Below are positions 43,354 through 50,128 of a stretch of 64,000 bases of DNA, in pieces. Source of the DNA: an uncultured Desulfuromusa sp. GTDB taxonomy: Bacteria; Desulfobacterota; Desulfuromonadia; Desulfuromonadales; Geopsychrobacteraceae. Position 1 is the first letter of the stretch. The number at the start of each line of letters is the position of its first letter. The stretch spans positions 1,296,001 through 1,360,000 of the forward strand of contig NZ_OY776574.1 in assembly GCF_963675815.1 (NCBI RefSeq), written 5' to 3'. The notes beneath the pieces were generated by a model. It saw only the letters and a program-made list of their open reading frames with translations, had not been told where the DNA came from and ran no database searches. The translations under genes and the position numbers were made by a program.

Positions 43354-43474
43354 GTTCTTTTCTGACAAGAATTTTTGTGCTGCTGTGTTCTCGTCAGAAA
43401 AGAAATCATTTTTTAAACCCGTATAACCTGCTGATAATAAAGGTAAAATATTTTATTCAAAAAAAACAAAAACT

Positions 43475-43489
43475 TGGTATGCAGGTTGC
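43475..43489 (+). promoter_or_regulatory. Sigma-54 promoter P2 (module A)
   Basis: TGGTATGCAGGTTGC, followed by T, has GG and GC at the -24/-12 spacing. The identical 15-mer occurs at P4 (45396). It is 47 bases before the first gene of module A. Confidence 0.8.
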
Positions 43490-43535
43490 TATTAATAGAG
43501 ACAAGACTTCGAAACTATCTTCCGGGGAGGATGTT

Positions 43536-43778
43536 ATGAGTAAAAAAAATATATATAGATTGGTTGCTGTTTTTATCGCACTGACAATAACAGGAGTTTT
43601 CATGTTGTGTGATCTGGGTGCGAATTTTACTCCATTGACCAAGCTTTTTGTCATTTTCTTTGGTGGCATTATTGGTCTGCAATGCGTTCCGGCAGCTTTA
43701 CTGTTTGTCAGTATGGTCAGGGGAGTTTTTAAAGTTAACCAAAATAATTCGCTAACTGAAAACGGAGTGAAATCATGA
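43536..43778 (+). CDS. Small membrane protein, module A first gene
   Basis: An 80-residue protein with two predicted membrane helices (LVAVFIALTITGVFMLCDL and KLFVIFFGGIIGLQCVPAALLFVSMV) and a hydrophilic tail. GGGGAGG precedes the ATG. Its sequence is closely repeated as the N-terminal half of the protein at 45441 (FFG[GA]IIGLQ, PAALLF). It overlaps the receiver gene by 4 bases (ATGA). It does not match a family I know by name; a role in the cytochrome locus is inferred from the shared regulation. Confidence 0.8.
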   Translation: MSKKNIYRLVAVFIALTITGVFMLCDLGANFTPLTKLFVIFFGGIIGLQCVPAALLFVSMVRGVFKVNQNNSLTENGVKS

Positions 43779-44155
43779 AAGCACGAAAATTATTAATTGC
43801 CGATGGCGATAGCGTTGCACGGAAAGAAATGGCCGAGTTTTTCGAAAATTCGCATTTTGAAGTTGAAACGACTGCTTCTGCTGCCTATGCAATCGCTAAA
43901 ATTGTGCAAAAACAAGAGCCTCTGGTTATTCTTGGGGATTCATTTGAAGAAAAAATCGCTCCGGTGGATGTGATTGCATTGATGCGAAAGTGTAATAAAA
44001 ACCTCCGCATCATTCTGGTCTCAGATGATAGTTCCCTGGAAACCTTAAAGCGGATTCGTGAAGATGGAATTTTCTACCATGCATTGAAACCACATAGTCA
44101 GGAAGATAATGAAGAATTACGTTCTGCTGTGGAATGTGCAGTACAAGCTTATTAA
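43775..44155 (+). CDS. Stand-alone receiver-like protein, module A
   Basis: A 126-residue CheY-like domain. The acidic pocket (D10, D12), the Ser83 after LVS and Lys105 in LKPH are at receiver positions. At the phosphorylation strand VILGDSFEE, Gly54 occupies the usual Asp place and Asp55 is one residue later, so normal phosphorylation is uncertain. It has no output domain. A close paralogue is the C-terminal half of the protein at 45441, with the same change. It is coupled to the membrane protein before it. Confidence 0.8.
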   Translation: MKARKLLIADGDSVARKEMAEFFENSHFEVETTASAAYAIAKIVQKQEPLVILGDSFEEKIAPVDVIALMRKCNKNLRIILVSDDSSLETLKRIREDGIFYHALKPHSQEDNEELRSAVECAVQAY

Positions 44156-44205
44156 CTTGAAAAGAACTATTTATATAAAACATAAGGCTTTAAAAGGAGT
44201 CCATC

Positions 44206-44439
44206 ATGAAAAAAATATCTCAAATTATTGCTTCAGGAATCGTTTTATTCTCTACCGCTCTCCCTGTATTAGCTGAAACAGGGGAAAGAACCGATAACAG
44301 CATGACCTTGGTGTACTTGTTTCTGGGGGTTTGTGGTTTGATCATCTTTTTACAGTTGATCCCTGTTTTTGCCTTGGGAATTGGTATGCTCAAAGGATTG
44401 TTTCACCACAAAGAGACCACGGCTACAAAAACCCACTAG
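44206..44439 (+). CDS. Small secreted or membrane protein, module A third gene
   Basis: A 77-residue protein with a signal-peptide-like N-terminus ending VLAETG, then ERTDNSMTLVYLFLGVCGLIIFLQLIPVFALGIGMLKGLF, a long hydrophobic segment, and a short basic tail. AAAAGGAG precedes the ATG. The protein at 46121 is nearly identical through the core (TDNSMTLVYLFLGVCGLIIFLQL). No known family is recognised. It ends operon A. Confidence 0.8.
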   Translation: MKKISQIIASGIVLFSTALPVLAETGERTDNSMTLVYLFLGVCGLIIFLQLIPVFALGIGMLKGLFHHKETTATKTH

Positions 44440-44509
44440 GTTGTGATTTGATGGTGTTGTAAGAAGTACTGATCTAAACCTGTACATATTTTCAAAGATA
44501 GAGATTTTA

Positions 44510-44540
44510 AGCGAGCTGATAAATGTCAGCTCGCTTTTTA
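44510..44540 (+). terminator. Terminator of module A
   Basis: A perfect 10-bp stem, AGCGAGCTGA and TCAGCTCGCT, with a 6-nt loop and five T afterwards. Confidence 0.9.
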
Positions 44541-44588
44541 TTTGTCTTTTGTTGCCATCCACGAGCATGGGTCACTATTCCGATGTCT

Positions 44589-44614
44589 CAGGAATATTCC
44601 TGTGGAGCAGGAAT
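44589..44614. promoter_or_regulatory. Shared enhancer-like inverted repeat, copy 2
   Basis: ATTCCTG-TGGAG-CAGGAAT at 44596-44614, centred 92 bases upstream of P3. Just before it CAGGAATATTCCTG (44589-44602) forms an overlapping perfect palindrome, so two half-site pairings are possible. Confidence 0.7.
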
Positions 44615-44696
44615 AATGTTCTGAGCTTAAAGACGTTCTTTCTCGGAAAGAACCGTAACTAATTGAAATTATGAAGGTAAAAGTTTTTATTTGAGT

Positions 44697-44711
44697 TGGC
44701 ATGGCTGATGC
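44697..44711 (+). promoter_or_regulatory. Sigma-54 promoter P3
   Basis: TGGCATGGCTGATGC has GG and GC with the correct 10-nt separation. It is 50 bases upstream of the membrane-protein gene at 44761. Confidence 0.72.
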
Positions 44712-44760
44712 TAATACCTAAGGCAACATCAAAATAACAAACAAACTCATGGAGGCAACA

Positions 44761-45234
44761 ATGATCGGATATAATCATTCAGCAGCAACTCAGGCCCAAA
44801 AAAGAAATATCAAAGATCACAACATGGCGAGCCAGAGCCTATTGGGATTAATTATTTTTTTGTTGCTCAGTATCGTTGCCTATACTTTTAAAAATTTCAA
44901 CCTGTTTGAAATTGCCTCTGAACCGGTTCGTCAGATCCTTGGTTGTCCTCCACCTGCTTATCTGATCAGTATCGCTTTAGCTGTGTATTGTTTCTCTTCC
45001 ACAATTCTTACTCTAGCCGCTATTGCCAATGATACCCCGCCTGCACATAAGTGGAGTCATCTCGGTTATCGGTCGGTCTTCTTTGTCTTCTACTGTTTCT
45101 CCGGTGCCATTGCCGCAAATTTTATTCCTGTGGTTCTGGTTGGTTTGTTCCTCTATGCCTTAGATCAAGGTCATATCTTGATCCATAACGCTAAAGAGAA
45201 CCATGAAGGTAAAGGACTGTTGGGGAAATTCTGA
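44761..45234 (+). CDS. Multi-TM membrane protein in the sigma-54 locus
   Basis: A 157-residue protein with three or four predicted membrane helices (LLGLIIFLLLSIVAYTF, YLISIALAVYCFSSTILTLAAIA, and a long SVFFVFYCFSGAIAANFIPVVLVGLFLYAL). A His-containing C-terminal tail (DQGHILIHNAKENHEG) follows. GGAGG precedes ATG 44761; an upstream ATG at 44749 is less likely. It has its own sigma-54 promoter and enhancer between the two modules. Histidines could serve heme or quinone binding, but I do not recognise the family. Confidence 0.75.
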   Translation: MIGYNHSAATQAQKRNIKDHNMASQSLLGLIIFLLLSIVAYTFKNFNLFEIASEPVRQILGCPPPAYLISIALAVYCFSSTILTLAAIANDTPPAHKWSHLGYRSVFFVFYCFSGAIAANFIPVVLVGLFLYALDQGHILIHNAKENHEGKGLLGKF

Positions 45235-45270
45235 TTCCTATCTCCATAGAAGATTATTCTTGTTGAATAA

Positions 45271-45297
45271 GACGATTCCTGCTCGGCAGGAATCGTC
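45271..45297. promoter_or_regulatory. Shared enhancer-like inverted repeat, copy 3
   Basis: GACGATTCCTG-CTCGG-CAGGAATCGTC has perfect 11-bp arms around the same ATTCCTG/CAGGAAT core, centred 112 bases upstream of P4. It may double as the terminator of the gene at 44761, though no T-run follows. Confidence 0.7.
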
Positions 45298-45395
45298 TTC
45301 TATCGTGACTGGGAAAACGAGAAAAAGACAACTTAATACTTTTGTAACTTACTGAAATTATATAATTAAAAGTTTTTTGATACGTTGATAAAAGT

Positions 45396-45410
45396 TGGTA
45401 TGCAGGTTGC
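45396..45410 (+). promoter_or_regulatory. Sigma-54 promoter P4 (module B and cytochromes)
   Basis: TGGTATGCAGGTTGC, identical to P2 over the full -24/-12 element. It is 45 bases upstream of the module B fusion gene. Confidence 0.8.
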
Positions 45411-45440
45411 TCTAAAGAAAGTGAAAAGAGGGAGAAAGTG

Positions 45441-46082
45441 ATGACAAAAAAAAATATTTATAAAGTGCTGGCAATTATCATGGCGTTGATCGTTGCTGGA
45501 ATTTTTATGCTGAGTAATCTTGGTTTAGGACTAACGTCACTGACCAAATTCTTAATTATTTTCTTTGGTGCCATTATTGGTCTGCAGAGTGCACCAGCAG
45601 CGCTACTTTTTATTGGCATGGTTAAGGGCGTGTCTATTAAAGAGCCGGTCCAAAAACAATTAAAGAATGAAAATGGAGTCTCGCAGATGAAGGCTAGAAA
45701 AGTATTAATAGCGGATAAAGATAGAGTAAACCGTAAGCAATTAGCCGAACTTTTTGAAAATTCACACTATGATATCGAAACAACTGCTTCAGCAGCCTAT
45801 GCCATCGCTAAAATCGTCCAAAAAAATGAACCCATTGTTATCCTTGGGGATACATTCGAAGAAAAAATTACTTCGTCTGATGTGGTTGCCCTGATGCGCA
45901 AATGCAATAAGAACCTGCAAATTATCCTGGTTTCGGATGATACCTCATTGGATGCCTTACGAAGAATGCGTGAAGATGGCGTTTTCTATCATGCACTGAA
46001 GCCACACAATCAGGAAGATAACGACGAACTGCTGTCAGCAGTGGAATATGCCGTAGAAGCCTTTCATCCAGCGTTAAGCTGA
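45441..46082 (+). CDS. Membrane protein fused to a receiver-like domain, module B
   Basis: The 213-residue product is the in-frame fusion of the two proteins that are separate in module A. Residues 1-80 form the two-helix membrane protein (KNIYKVLAIIMALIVAGIFML). The receiver-like domain MKARKVLIADKDRV... follows. It again has Gly then Asp at the phospho-site strand (VILGDTFEE) and the first acidic pair is DKD. An internal ATG preceded by GGAG remains at the junction, so a free receiver may also be made. Start ATG 45441 follows GAGGGAGA. First gene of the operon that ends with the cytochromes. Confidence 0.82.
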   Translation: MTKKNIYKVLAIIMALIVAGIFMLSNLGLGLTSLTKFLIIFFGAIIGLQSAPAALLFIGMVKGVSIKEPVQKQLKNENGVSQMKARKVLIADKDRVNRKQLAELFENSHYDIETTASAAYAIAKIVQKNEPIVILGDTFEEKITSSDVVALMRKCNKNLQIILVSDDTSLDALRRMREDGVFYHALKPHNQEDNDELLSAVEYAVEAFHPALS

Positions 46083-46120
46083 TAAGAATATGTAGGAATC
46101 ATTATTTCAAGGAGATCATT

Positions 46121-46366
46121 ATGAAAAGAATAGTTCAAAGCGGATTTTCACTTACAGCTCTGTTACTGACAGCAATTCCTGCTATAGCAGAAACGGGAGC
46201 AAGAACAGATAACAGTATGACCCTGGTCTATTTATTTCTAGGTGTCTGTGGGTTGATTATCTTTCTACAGCTACTTCCTGTTTTTGCTTTGGGTTTTGGG
46301 ATAATTAAGGGTATTTTTAGTGGAAAAGTGTCCGAGGTAAAACCGGTTGCTGTTAAGAACCGTTGA
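46121..46366 (+). CDS. Small secreted or membrane protein, module B
   Basis: An 81-residue paralogue of the protein at 44206, with signal-like N-terminus ending AIAETG and the same hydrophobic core TDNSMTLVYLFLGVCGLIIFLQLLPVFALGFG. CAAGGAG precedes the ATG. It lies between the fusion gene and the heptaheme cytochrome, 38 bases from each, so it probably assists that membrane complex. Function unknown. Confidence 0.8.
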   Translation: MKRIVQSGFSLTALLLTAIPAIAETGARTDNSMTLVYLFLGVCGLIIFLQLLPVFALGFGIIKGIFSGKVSEVKPVAVKNR

Positions 46367-46404
46367 GCTGAAAACGAATTTTAACCCAGAGTAAAGGTAA
46401 GAAT

Positions 46405-47451
46405 ATGAAAAGGTATTTTATGCTCAACAGCTTGTGGCTCAGCTTGCTTCTCGCCGTACTGGTCTTTCCATTTTCAGTTGCTGCTATGGAGATGGACGAC
46501 TGCCTTGGTTGTCATAGCGATGTCGATGAGGTGGGTGATGATCTGTTCATCGATGGGGAGAAGTTTTTACACACAGAACATGCTGACATGGGATGTGTGA
46601 CTTGTCACGAATCTGTAACGGATGAGCATCCAGATGATGGAGAAGCTGTTTCAAATGCTGATTGTCTCGACTGCCACGAGGAAGTTAGTGATGAGTACAT
46701 GGCAACCGAACATGCAGAAAACGCATCTTGCAGTGATTGTCATAACCCTCATCAGGTTCACGGCATTGAATCTGTCTCCGGTCCAGAAATGAATCAGAAG
46801 TGTAGCGAATGCCATGAAAGCGTCGATGTTATGGACAGTCACGCAGAATGGTTGCCACAGGCAAGCCTTCATATTTCTAAAATTCCCTGTATCACATGCC
46901 ACACAGCGGCTGAAGGCTATCAAATTGTTTTAAACATTACTCAGAAAAGGAAGAAAACGGAAGGTATAAAGGGTTACCGTTTTTCTACTTATGAAGATTT
47001 AAAAGAATATAGTGGTGATAATGAGATTTTGAGTATCATCGATACCGACGGTGATAACCACATTTCTCTTGCCGAATTGCGCACTTTTAACAAAAATCCA
47101 GAATATAGTGACCTGCATTTAAGCGGCACCATGGTTCCCGATGAAATCTCCCATGTTCTGAGTACTCACGATAACCGTTATGATTGTTCCTTTTGTCATG
47201 CATCAGGACCCGGTAGCATGCAGACAAGCTTTGTTGCCTTTCCGACAGAAAATGGAACATATCAACGGATGTCAGTTGAAGAAGGTGCAATGCTTGATAC
47301 CCTGTACGGAACACCTAACTTCTATATGACTGGACCTACACGTAGCTCTGCAATGAATATCATTGGCTTATTGATCATTTGCGGTGGTTTCATTATGCCG
47401 ATTGGCCATGGAACTTTGCGTTTCTTGACTCGTAAAAACCGAAAACATTAA
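46405..47451 (+). CDS. cbcA: Heptaheme c-type cytochrome (CbcA-like)
   Basis: A 348-residue protein with a signal peptide and seven CxxCH motifs at 33-37, 64-68, 87-91, 109-113, 133-137, 162-166 and 261-265. A calcium-type EF-hand loop (DTDGDNHISLAE, 213-224) lies between hemes 6 and 7. A C-terminal membrane helix (NIIGLLIICGGFIMPIGHG) anchors it facing the periplasm. A b-type cytochrome follows 11 bases later. The pair and its sigma-54 control match Geobacter CbcBA, an inner-membrane quinol oxidoreductase. The gene name is by context and heme count. Confidence 0.75.
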   Translation: MKRYFMLNSLWLSLLLAVLVFPFSVAAMEMDDCLGCHSDVDEVGDDLFIDGEKFLHTEHADMGCVTCHESVTDEHPDDGEAVSNADCLDCHEEVSDEYMATEHAENASCSDCHNPHQVHGIESVSGPEMNQKCSECHESVDVMDSHAEWLPQASLHISKIPCITCHTAAEGYQIVLNITQKRKKTEGIKGYRFSTYEDLKEYSGDNEILSIIDTDGDNHISLAELRTFNKNPEYSDLHLSGTMVPDEISHVLSTHDNRYDCSFCHASGPGSMQTSFVAFPTENGTYQRMSVEEGAMLDTLYGTPNFYMTGPTRSSAMNIIGLLIICGGFIMPIGHGTLRFLTRKNRKH

Positions 47452-47462
47452 GGGGATTTATC

Positions 47463-48143
47463 ATGGCTGAAGAACATCAACATCAAATTTATCTACAACC
47501 GATACCGGTTCGGATCTGGCACTGGCTGAATGCTTTTGGCATTGTAACGCTGACGGTTTCTGGTGCCCAGATTCGTTTTCCTGAATATATTACTCTCCTT
47601 GGCAGCTATAAGTCTGCGATTTATCTTCATAATACCGCAGGTTTCGTTGTTGCTATCTCGTTTTCTCTGTGGTTTTTTTACTATACCTTTGTTGCGCGGA
47701 CGATGGCGAATCTGTATGTTCCCAAAGTCGAAGATTTAAAAAGTGGAATTTTGAAGCAAGCAAAGTTTTACTTTTTAACCTACTTCCTGGGCTGGGATAA
47801 TCCTCATCATCCAACCCCAGACAGCAAGTTTAATCCCATGCAGAAGTCCGTTTATCTGGCTATCATGTTCGTGATGATGCCTTTGGTGAGTCTGTCAGGA
47901 ATTTTCTTGACGAATGTTGACCCGTTGCGTGGCCTGATTGTTATGGTTGGAGGTCTCAAGCTTCTGGCGGGACTTCACTTCCTGCTCGCATGTTGCCTTA
48001 TTGCCTTTATCCCGACACATGTTTATTTGGCAACCTTGGGGCGGACCCCCACTGATCATATCAAGACAATGTGGACAGGTTGGGAAGATGAAGAAGAACA
48101 TCATGAAGAGACAAAGCCGGGTGGTGTGACTTCCGGACATTAA
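47463..48143 (+). CDS. cbcB: Membrane b-type cytochrome (CbcB-like)
   Basis: A 226-residue protein of the cytochrome b561 / hydrogenase-formate dehydrogenase b-subunit type with four membrane helices. Heme-ligand candidates are His20 (RIWHWLN), His56 (YLHNTAG), His172 (GLHFLLA) and His186 (PTHVYLA), two per heme. A His-rich acidic tail (EDEEEHHEE) ends it. It should oxidise menaquinol and pass electrons to the heptaheme partner encoded just upstream. Last gene of the operon, followed by a terminator. Confidence 0.78.
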   Translation: MAEEHQHQIYLQPIPVRIWHWLNAFGIVTLTVSGAQIRFPEYITLLGSYKSAIYLHNTAGFVVAISFSLWFFYYTFVARTMANLYVPKVEDLKSGILKQAKFYFLTYFLGWDNPHHPTPDSKFNPMQKSVYLAIMFVMMPLVSLSGIFLTNVDPLRGLIVMVGGLKLLAGLHFLLACCLIAFIPTHVYLATLGRTPTDHIKTMWTGWEDEEEHHEETKPGGVTSGH

Positions 48144-48181
48144 ACGGCTAAGGGATTTTGCTGAAATATCTGCCTGAAAGT

Positions 48182-48214
48182 GAGCTGGTCATGAAAATGG
48201 TCAGCTCGTTTTTT
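48182..48214 (+). terminator. Terminator of the cytochrome operon
   Basis: GAGCTG-GT-CAT and ATG-GT-CAGCTC form a hairpin with a GAAA loop, followed by GTTTTTTA. Confidence 0.85.
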
Positions 48215-48587
48215 ATTTTAATACCCATTCTTTTGCTGCATCCAGGTCAGAAAAAAATTTGATAGGAGAAACAGATTTCTGTTCATTTTGACGCGATAAT
48301 TCGGCGGCTAGTGTTTTACTGTTACCGCGAATAACGAAAGCACACTTGGCTCCTGCCAGTTTTTGTGCGTGAAATTCCACGATAGACTGGATCATTTGGA
48401 CCTGCTTAAAAGTCATTTTTTTCAGGTCAAGGTATTGATGATCAATAATTTGAGGTGTTCCCTGAATCCATTTGGGAGAAGCAAATAAATCTTTCAGCAG
48501 TTTATAAAAGTCTTCTACAACATCCACCCCCCCTGTTTTAATCAGGACATAATCAGGCATCTGTGAAAAATCAAAGTTGTATTTCAT
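48213..48587 (-). CDS. Small cytoplasmic STAS/SpoIIAA-like protein
   Basis: A 124-residue protein beginning MKYNFDFSQMPDYVLIKTGGVDVVEDFYKLLKDLF, resembling the SpoIIAA-like/STAS-type alpha-beta proteins in which an early strand is followed by DFYKLLKDLF-type helices. A late FFSDLDAAKEWVL is also typical. It has no signal peptide or membrane helix. It is convergent with the cytochrome operon and apparently monocistronic. Function unknown; the family assignment is tentative. Confidence 0.6.
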   Translation of the reverse strand: MKYNFDFSQMPDYVLIKTGGVDVVEDFYKLLKDLFASPKWIQGTPQIIDHQYLDLKKMTFKQVQMIQSIVEFHAQKLAGAKCAFVIRGNSKTLAAELSRQNEQKSVSPIKFFSDLDAAKEWVLK

Positions 48588-48611
48588 TTGCCACCTGCAA
48601 TGACTAATAAA

Positions 48612-48641
48612 AAAGAGCCTTGAATATTTACAAGGCTCTTT
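48612..48641 (-). terminator. Terminator of the Liv-type binding-protein gene
   Basis: A perfect 11-bp stem, AAAGAGCCTTG and CAAGGCTCTTT, with an 8-nt loop; T-rich on the minus strand after the stem. Confidence 0.88.
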
Positions 48642-48667
48642 AGTTGTTAAGGATCGAGTTGATGTTA

Positions 48668-49819
48668 CTATTCAGCCAAGACAAAGTTACCATTTTTTAC
48701 TTGAACCATCACCATTGAATTTACGTCAAGACCATTATGGTCTTCATTGGTGATATTGTAGATTCCTGAAATGCCAATGTAGTTCTTGGTGTTTTCGATC
48801 TCTGCCCGCAAAGTTTCTGGGTCGGTCCCCACTTTTTTTATGGCATTTGCAACAATCATGATAGCATCCCAGGCATATCCTGAGTGGGTATTGATAGGAA
48901 ATTGTTTGTCATAGCCATTCTCTTTATAAAGCTTGATAAACTCTTGAATAATCGGCTTCTGGGGGTCGCTGTCAGGGAGTTCATCGGCTACCATGAGCTT
49001 GGTTGCAGGCATGCGGTCGCCTTCACTGGCGGTACCGGCTAATTCAATATATTTAGGATCGGGCAAGCCATGACATTGGAACAGGGGAATGTCGATATCA
49101 AGCTGCGCTTTGTTTTTGGCGAGGATTGACCCGGCAGGGCCGATGGTCCATGCCAGCAGAGCTTGTGGATTGCTGTTTTTGACCTTTGTCAGTTGCACAG
49201 TCATATCGGTATCACGGGTACCGAATGATTCACGTGCAACGATGTCAATGCCGTACTTTGGCGCCAATTCATCCATCCAACGTGAACCGTCTTTGCCAAA
49301 ACCGTCTGCAGCTGCCAGCAAGGCGACTTTGGTTAGCCCCTTACTTTTAAGATAGATGAACATCCGTTCCACCGCAATGCTGGAACGTTGGGGAGACTTG
49401 AAGACCCATTTGTAAGGGCCAAACTTTCCACCCATAATGACGGGGTCCCCACCGACAGTCATGAATATCGGGGTTTGCCCCTTATCAACAACTCGCTTAA
49501 CATTCATCCCGGTATCGGTCAGCGTCGGGCCGATAATTGCGACAACTTTATCTTTGTAGATATATTTTTTTGCAATGGAAGCGGTTTTCGCCGGATCGGC
49601 TTCTGTGTCATCAATTTTGAGCTCTAACATTTTGCCGTTGATTCCACCTTCCCCGTTGATCTTGTCGACAACCATCTCGGCAACAAGCTTGGTTGGAGTG
49701 CCGATAAAGGCAGCACGACCTGAAAGATCAAAGAACGCTCCAAGTTTGATAGTGTCAGCAGCCATCGCAGATGAGGCTATAAGGATAAGACCTAGAATAA
49801 GTCCTGGAATTTTTTTCAT
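48668..49819 (-). CDS. ABC transporter substrate-binding protein (branched-chain amino acid / LivK type)
   Basis: The 383-residue protein has a signal peptide cut after SSAMA and a type I periplasmic-binding fold. Family blocks are IKLGAFFDLSGRAAFIG, IDDTEADPAKTASIAKKYI and VVAIIGPTLTDTG. It should bind an amino acid or a small carboxylate, including aromatic acids in some relatives. It stands alone, without permease or ATPase beside it; a LivF-like ATPase tail lies at the far end of the window next to phenylacetate-CoA ligase. GGAG precedes the ATG. Confidence 0.85.
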   Translation of the reverse strand: MKKIPGLILGLILIASSAMAADTIKLGAFFDLSGRAAFIGTPTKLVAEMVVDKINGEGGINGKMLELKIDDTEADPAKTASIAKKYIYKDKVVAIIGPTLTDTGMNVKRVVDKGQTPIFMTVGGDPVIMGGKFGPYKWVFKSPQRSSIAVERMFIYLKSKGLTKVALLAAADGFGKDGSRWMDELAPKYGIDIVARESFGTRDTDMTVQLTKVKNSNPQALLAWTIGPAGSILAKNKAQLDIDIPLFQCHGLPDPKYIELAGTASEGDRMPATKLMVADELPDSDPQKPIIQEFIKLYKENGYDKQFPINTHSGYAWDAIMIVANAIKKVGTDPETLRAEIENTKNYIGISGIYNITNEDHNGLDVNSMVMVQVKNGNFVLAE

Positions 49820-50009
49820 TGAAATTTCTCCTTTTTAGTCAACGGTACAGATCAATTCATTTCAGGGAACTTGTCTTTGTATTCGTGTACTAGTACGTTA
49901 GTACGCAAATGCAAAGATAGGGTATATCAACTCTTTAGTCAATCTTTTGCTGATTTAAATACCTATAACGCCAGACAGGAATTGATTTTTAGAATAAATG
50001 ACATGCGCT
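49820..50009. other. Intergenic region with repeated GTAC motif
   Basis: Upstream of the binding-protein gene, 49887-49904 reads GTACTAGTACGTTAGTAC: a perfect palindrome GTACTAGTAC followed by a third AGTAC. TetR- or FadR-like operators often look like this. No gene is seen here. Confidence 0.35.
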
Positions 50010-50055
50010 CCATCAGTGACTCCTCCGCAGCTATGTACGGAGAAGTCACTGATGG
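50010..50055 (-). terminator. Long hairpin downstream of gltD
   Basis: Arms of 18 nt (CCATCAGTGACTCCTCCG at 50010-50027 and its near-perfect complement at 50038-50055, one mismatch) around a 10-nt loop. No T-run follows on the minus strand, so it may be an mRNA-stabilising hairpin rather than a classic terminator. Confidence 0.5.
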
Positions 50056-50128
50056 ATAGAGAAAAATTGGGGGGAGAGAAAATCACAGATGGGTCGGGTA
50101 GCCCCTGTGCTTTTTCAGGAAAAAGCAG

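Noticed and set aside
43320..43535. Longer N-terminus for the module A membrane protein
   Set aside because: The extension covers the enhancer repeat and the sigma-54 promoter; ATG 43536 has a strong GGGGAGG and matches the start of the module B paralogue.
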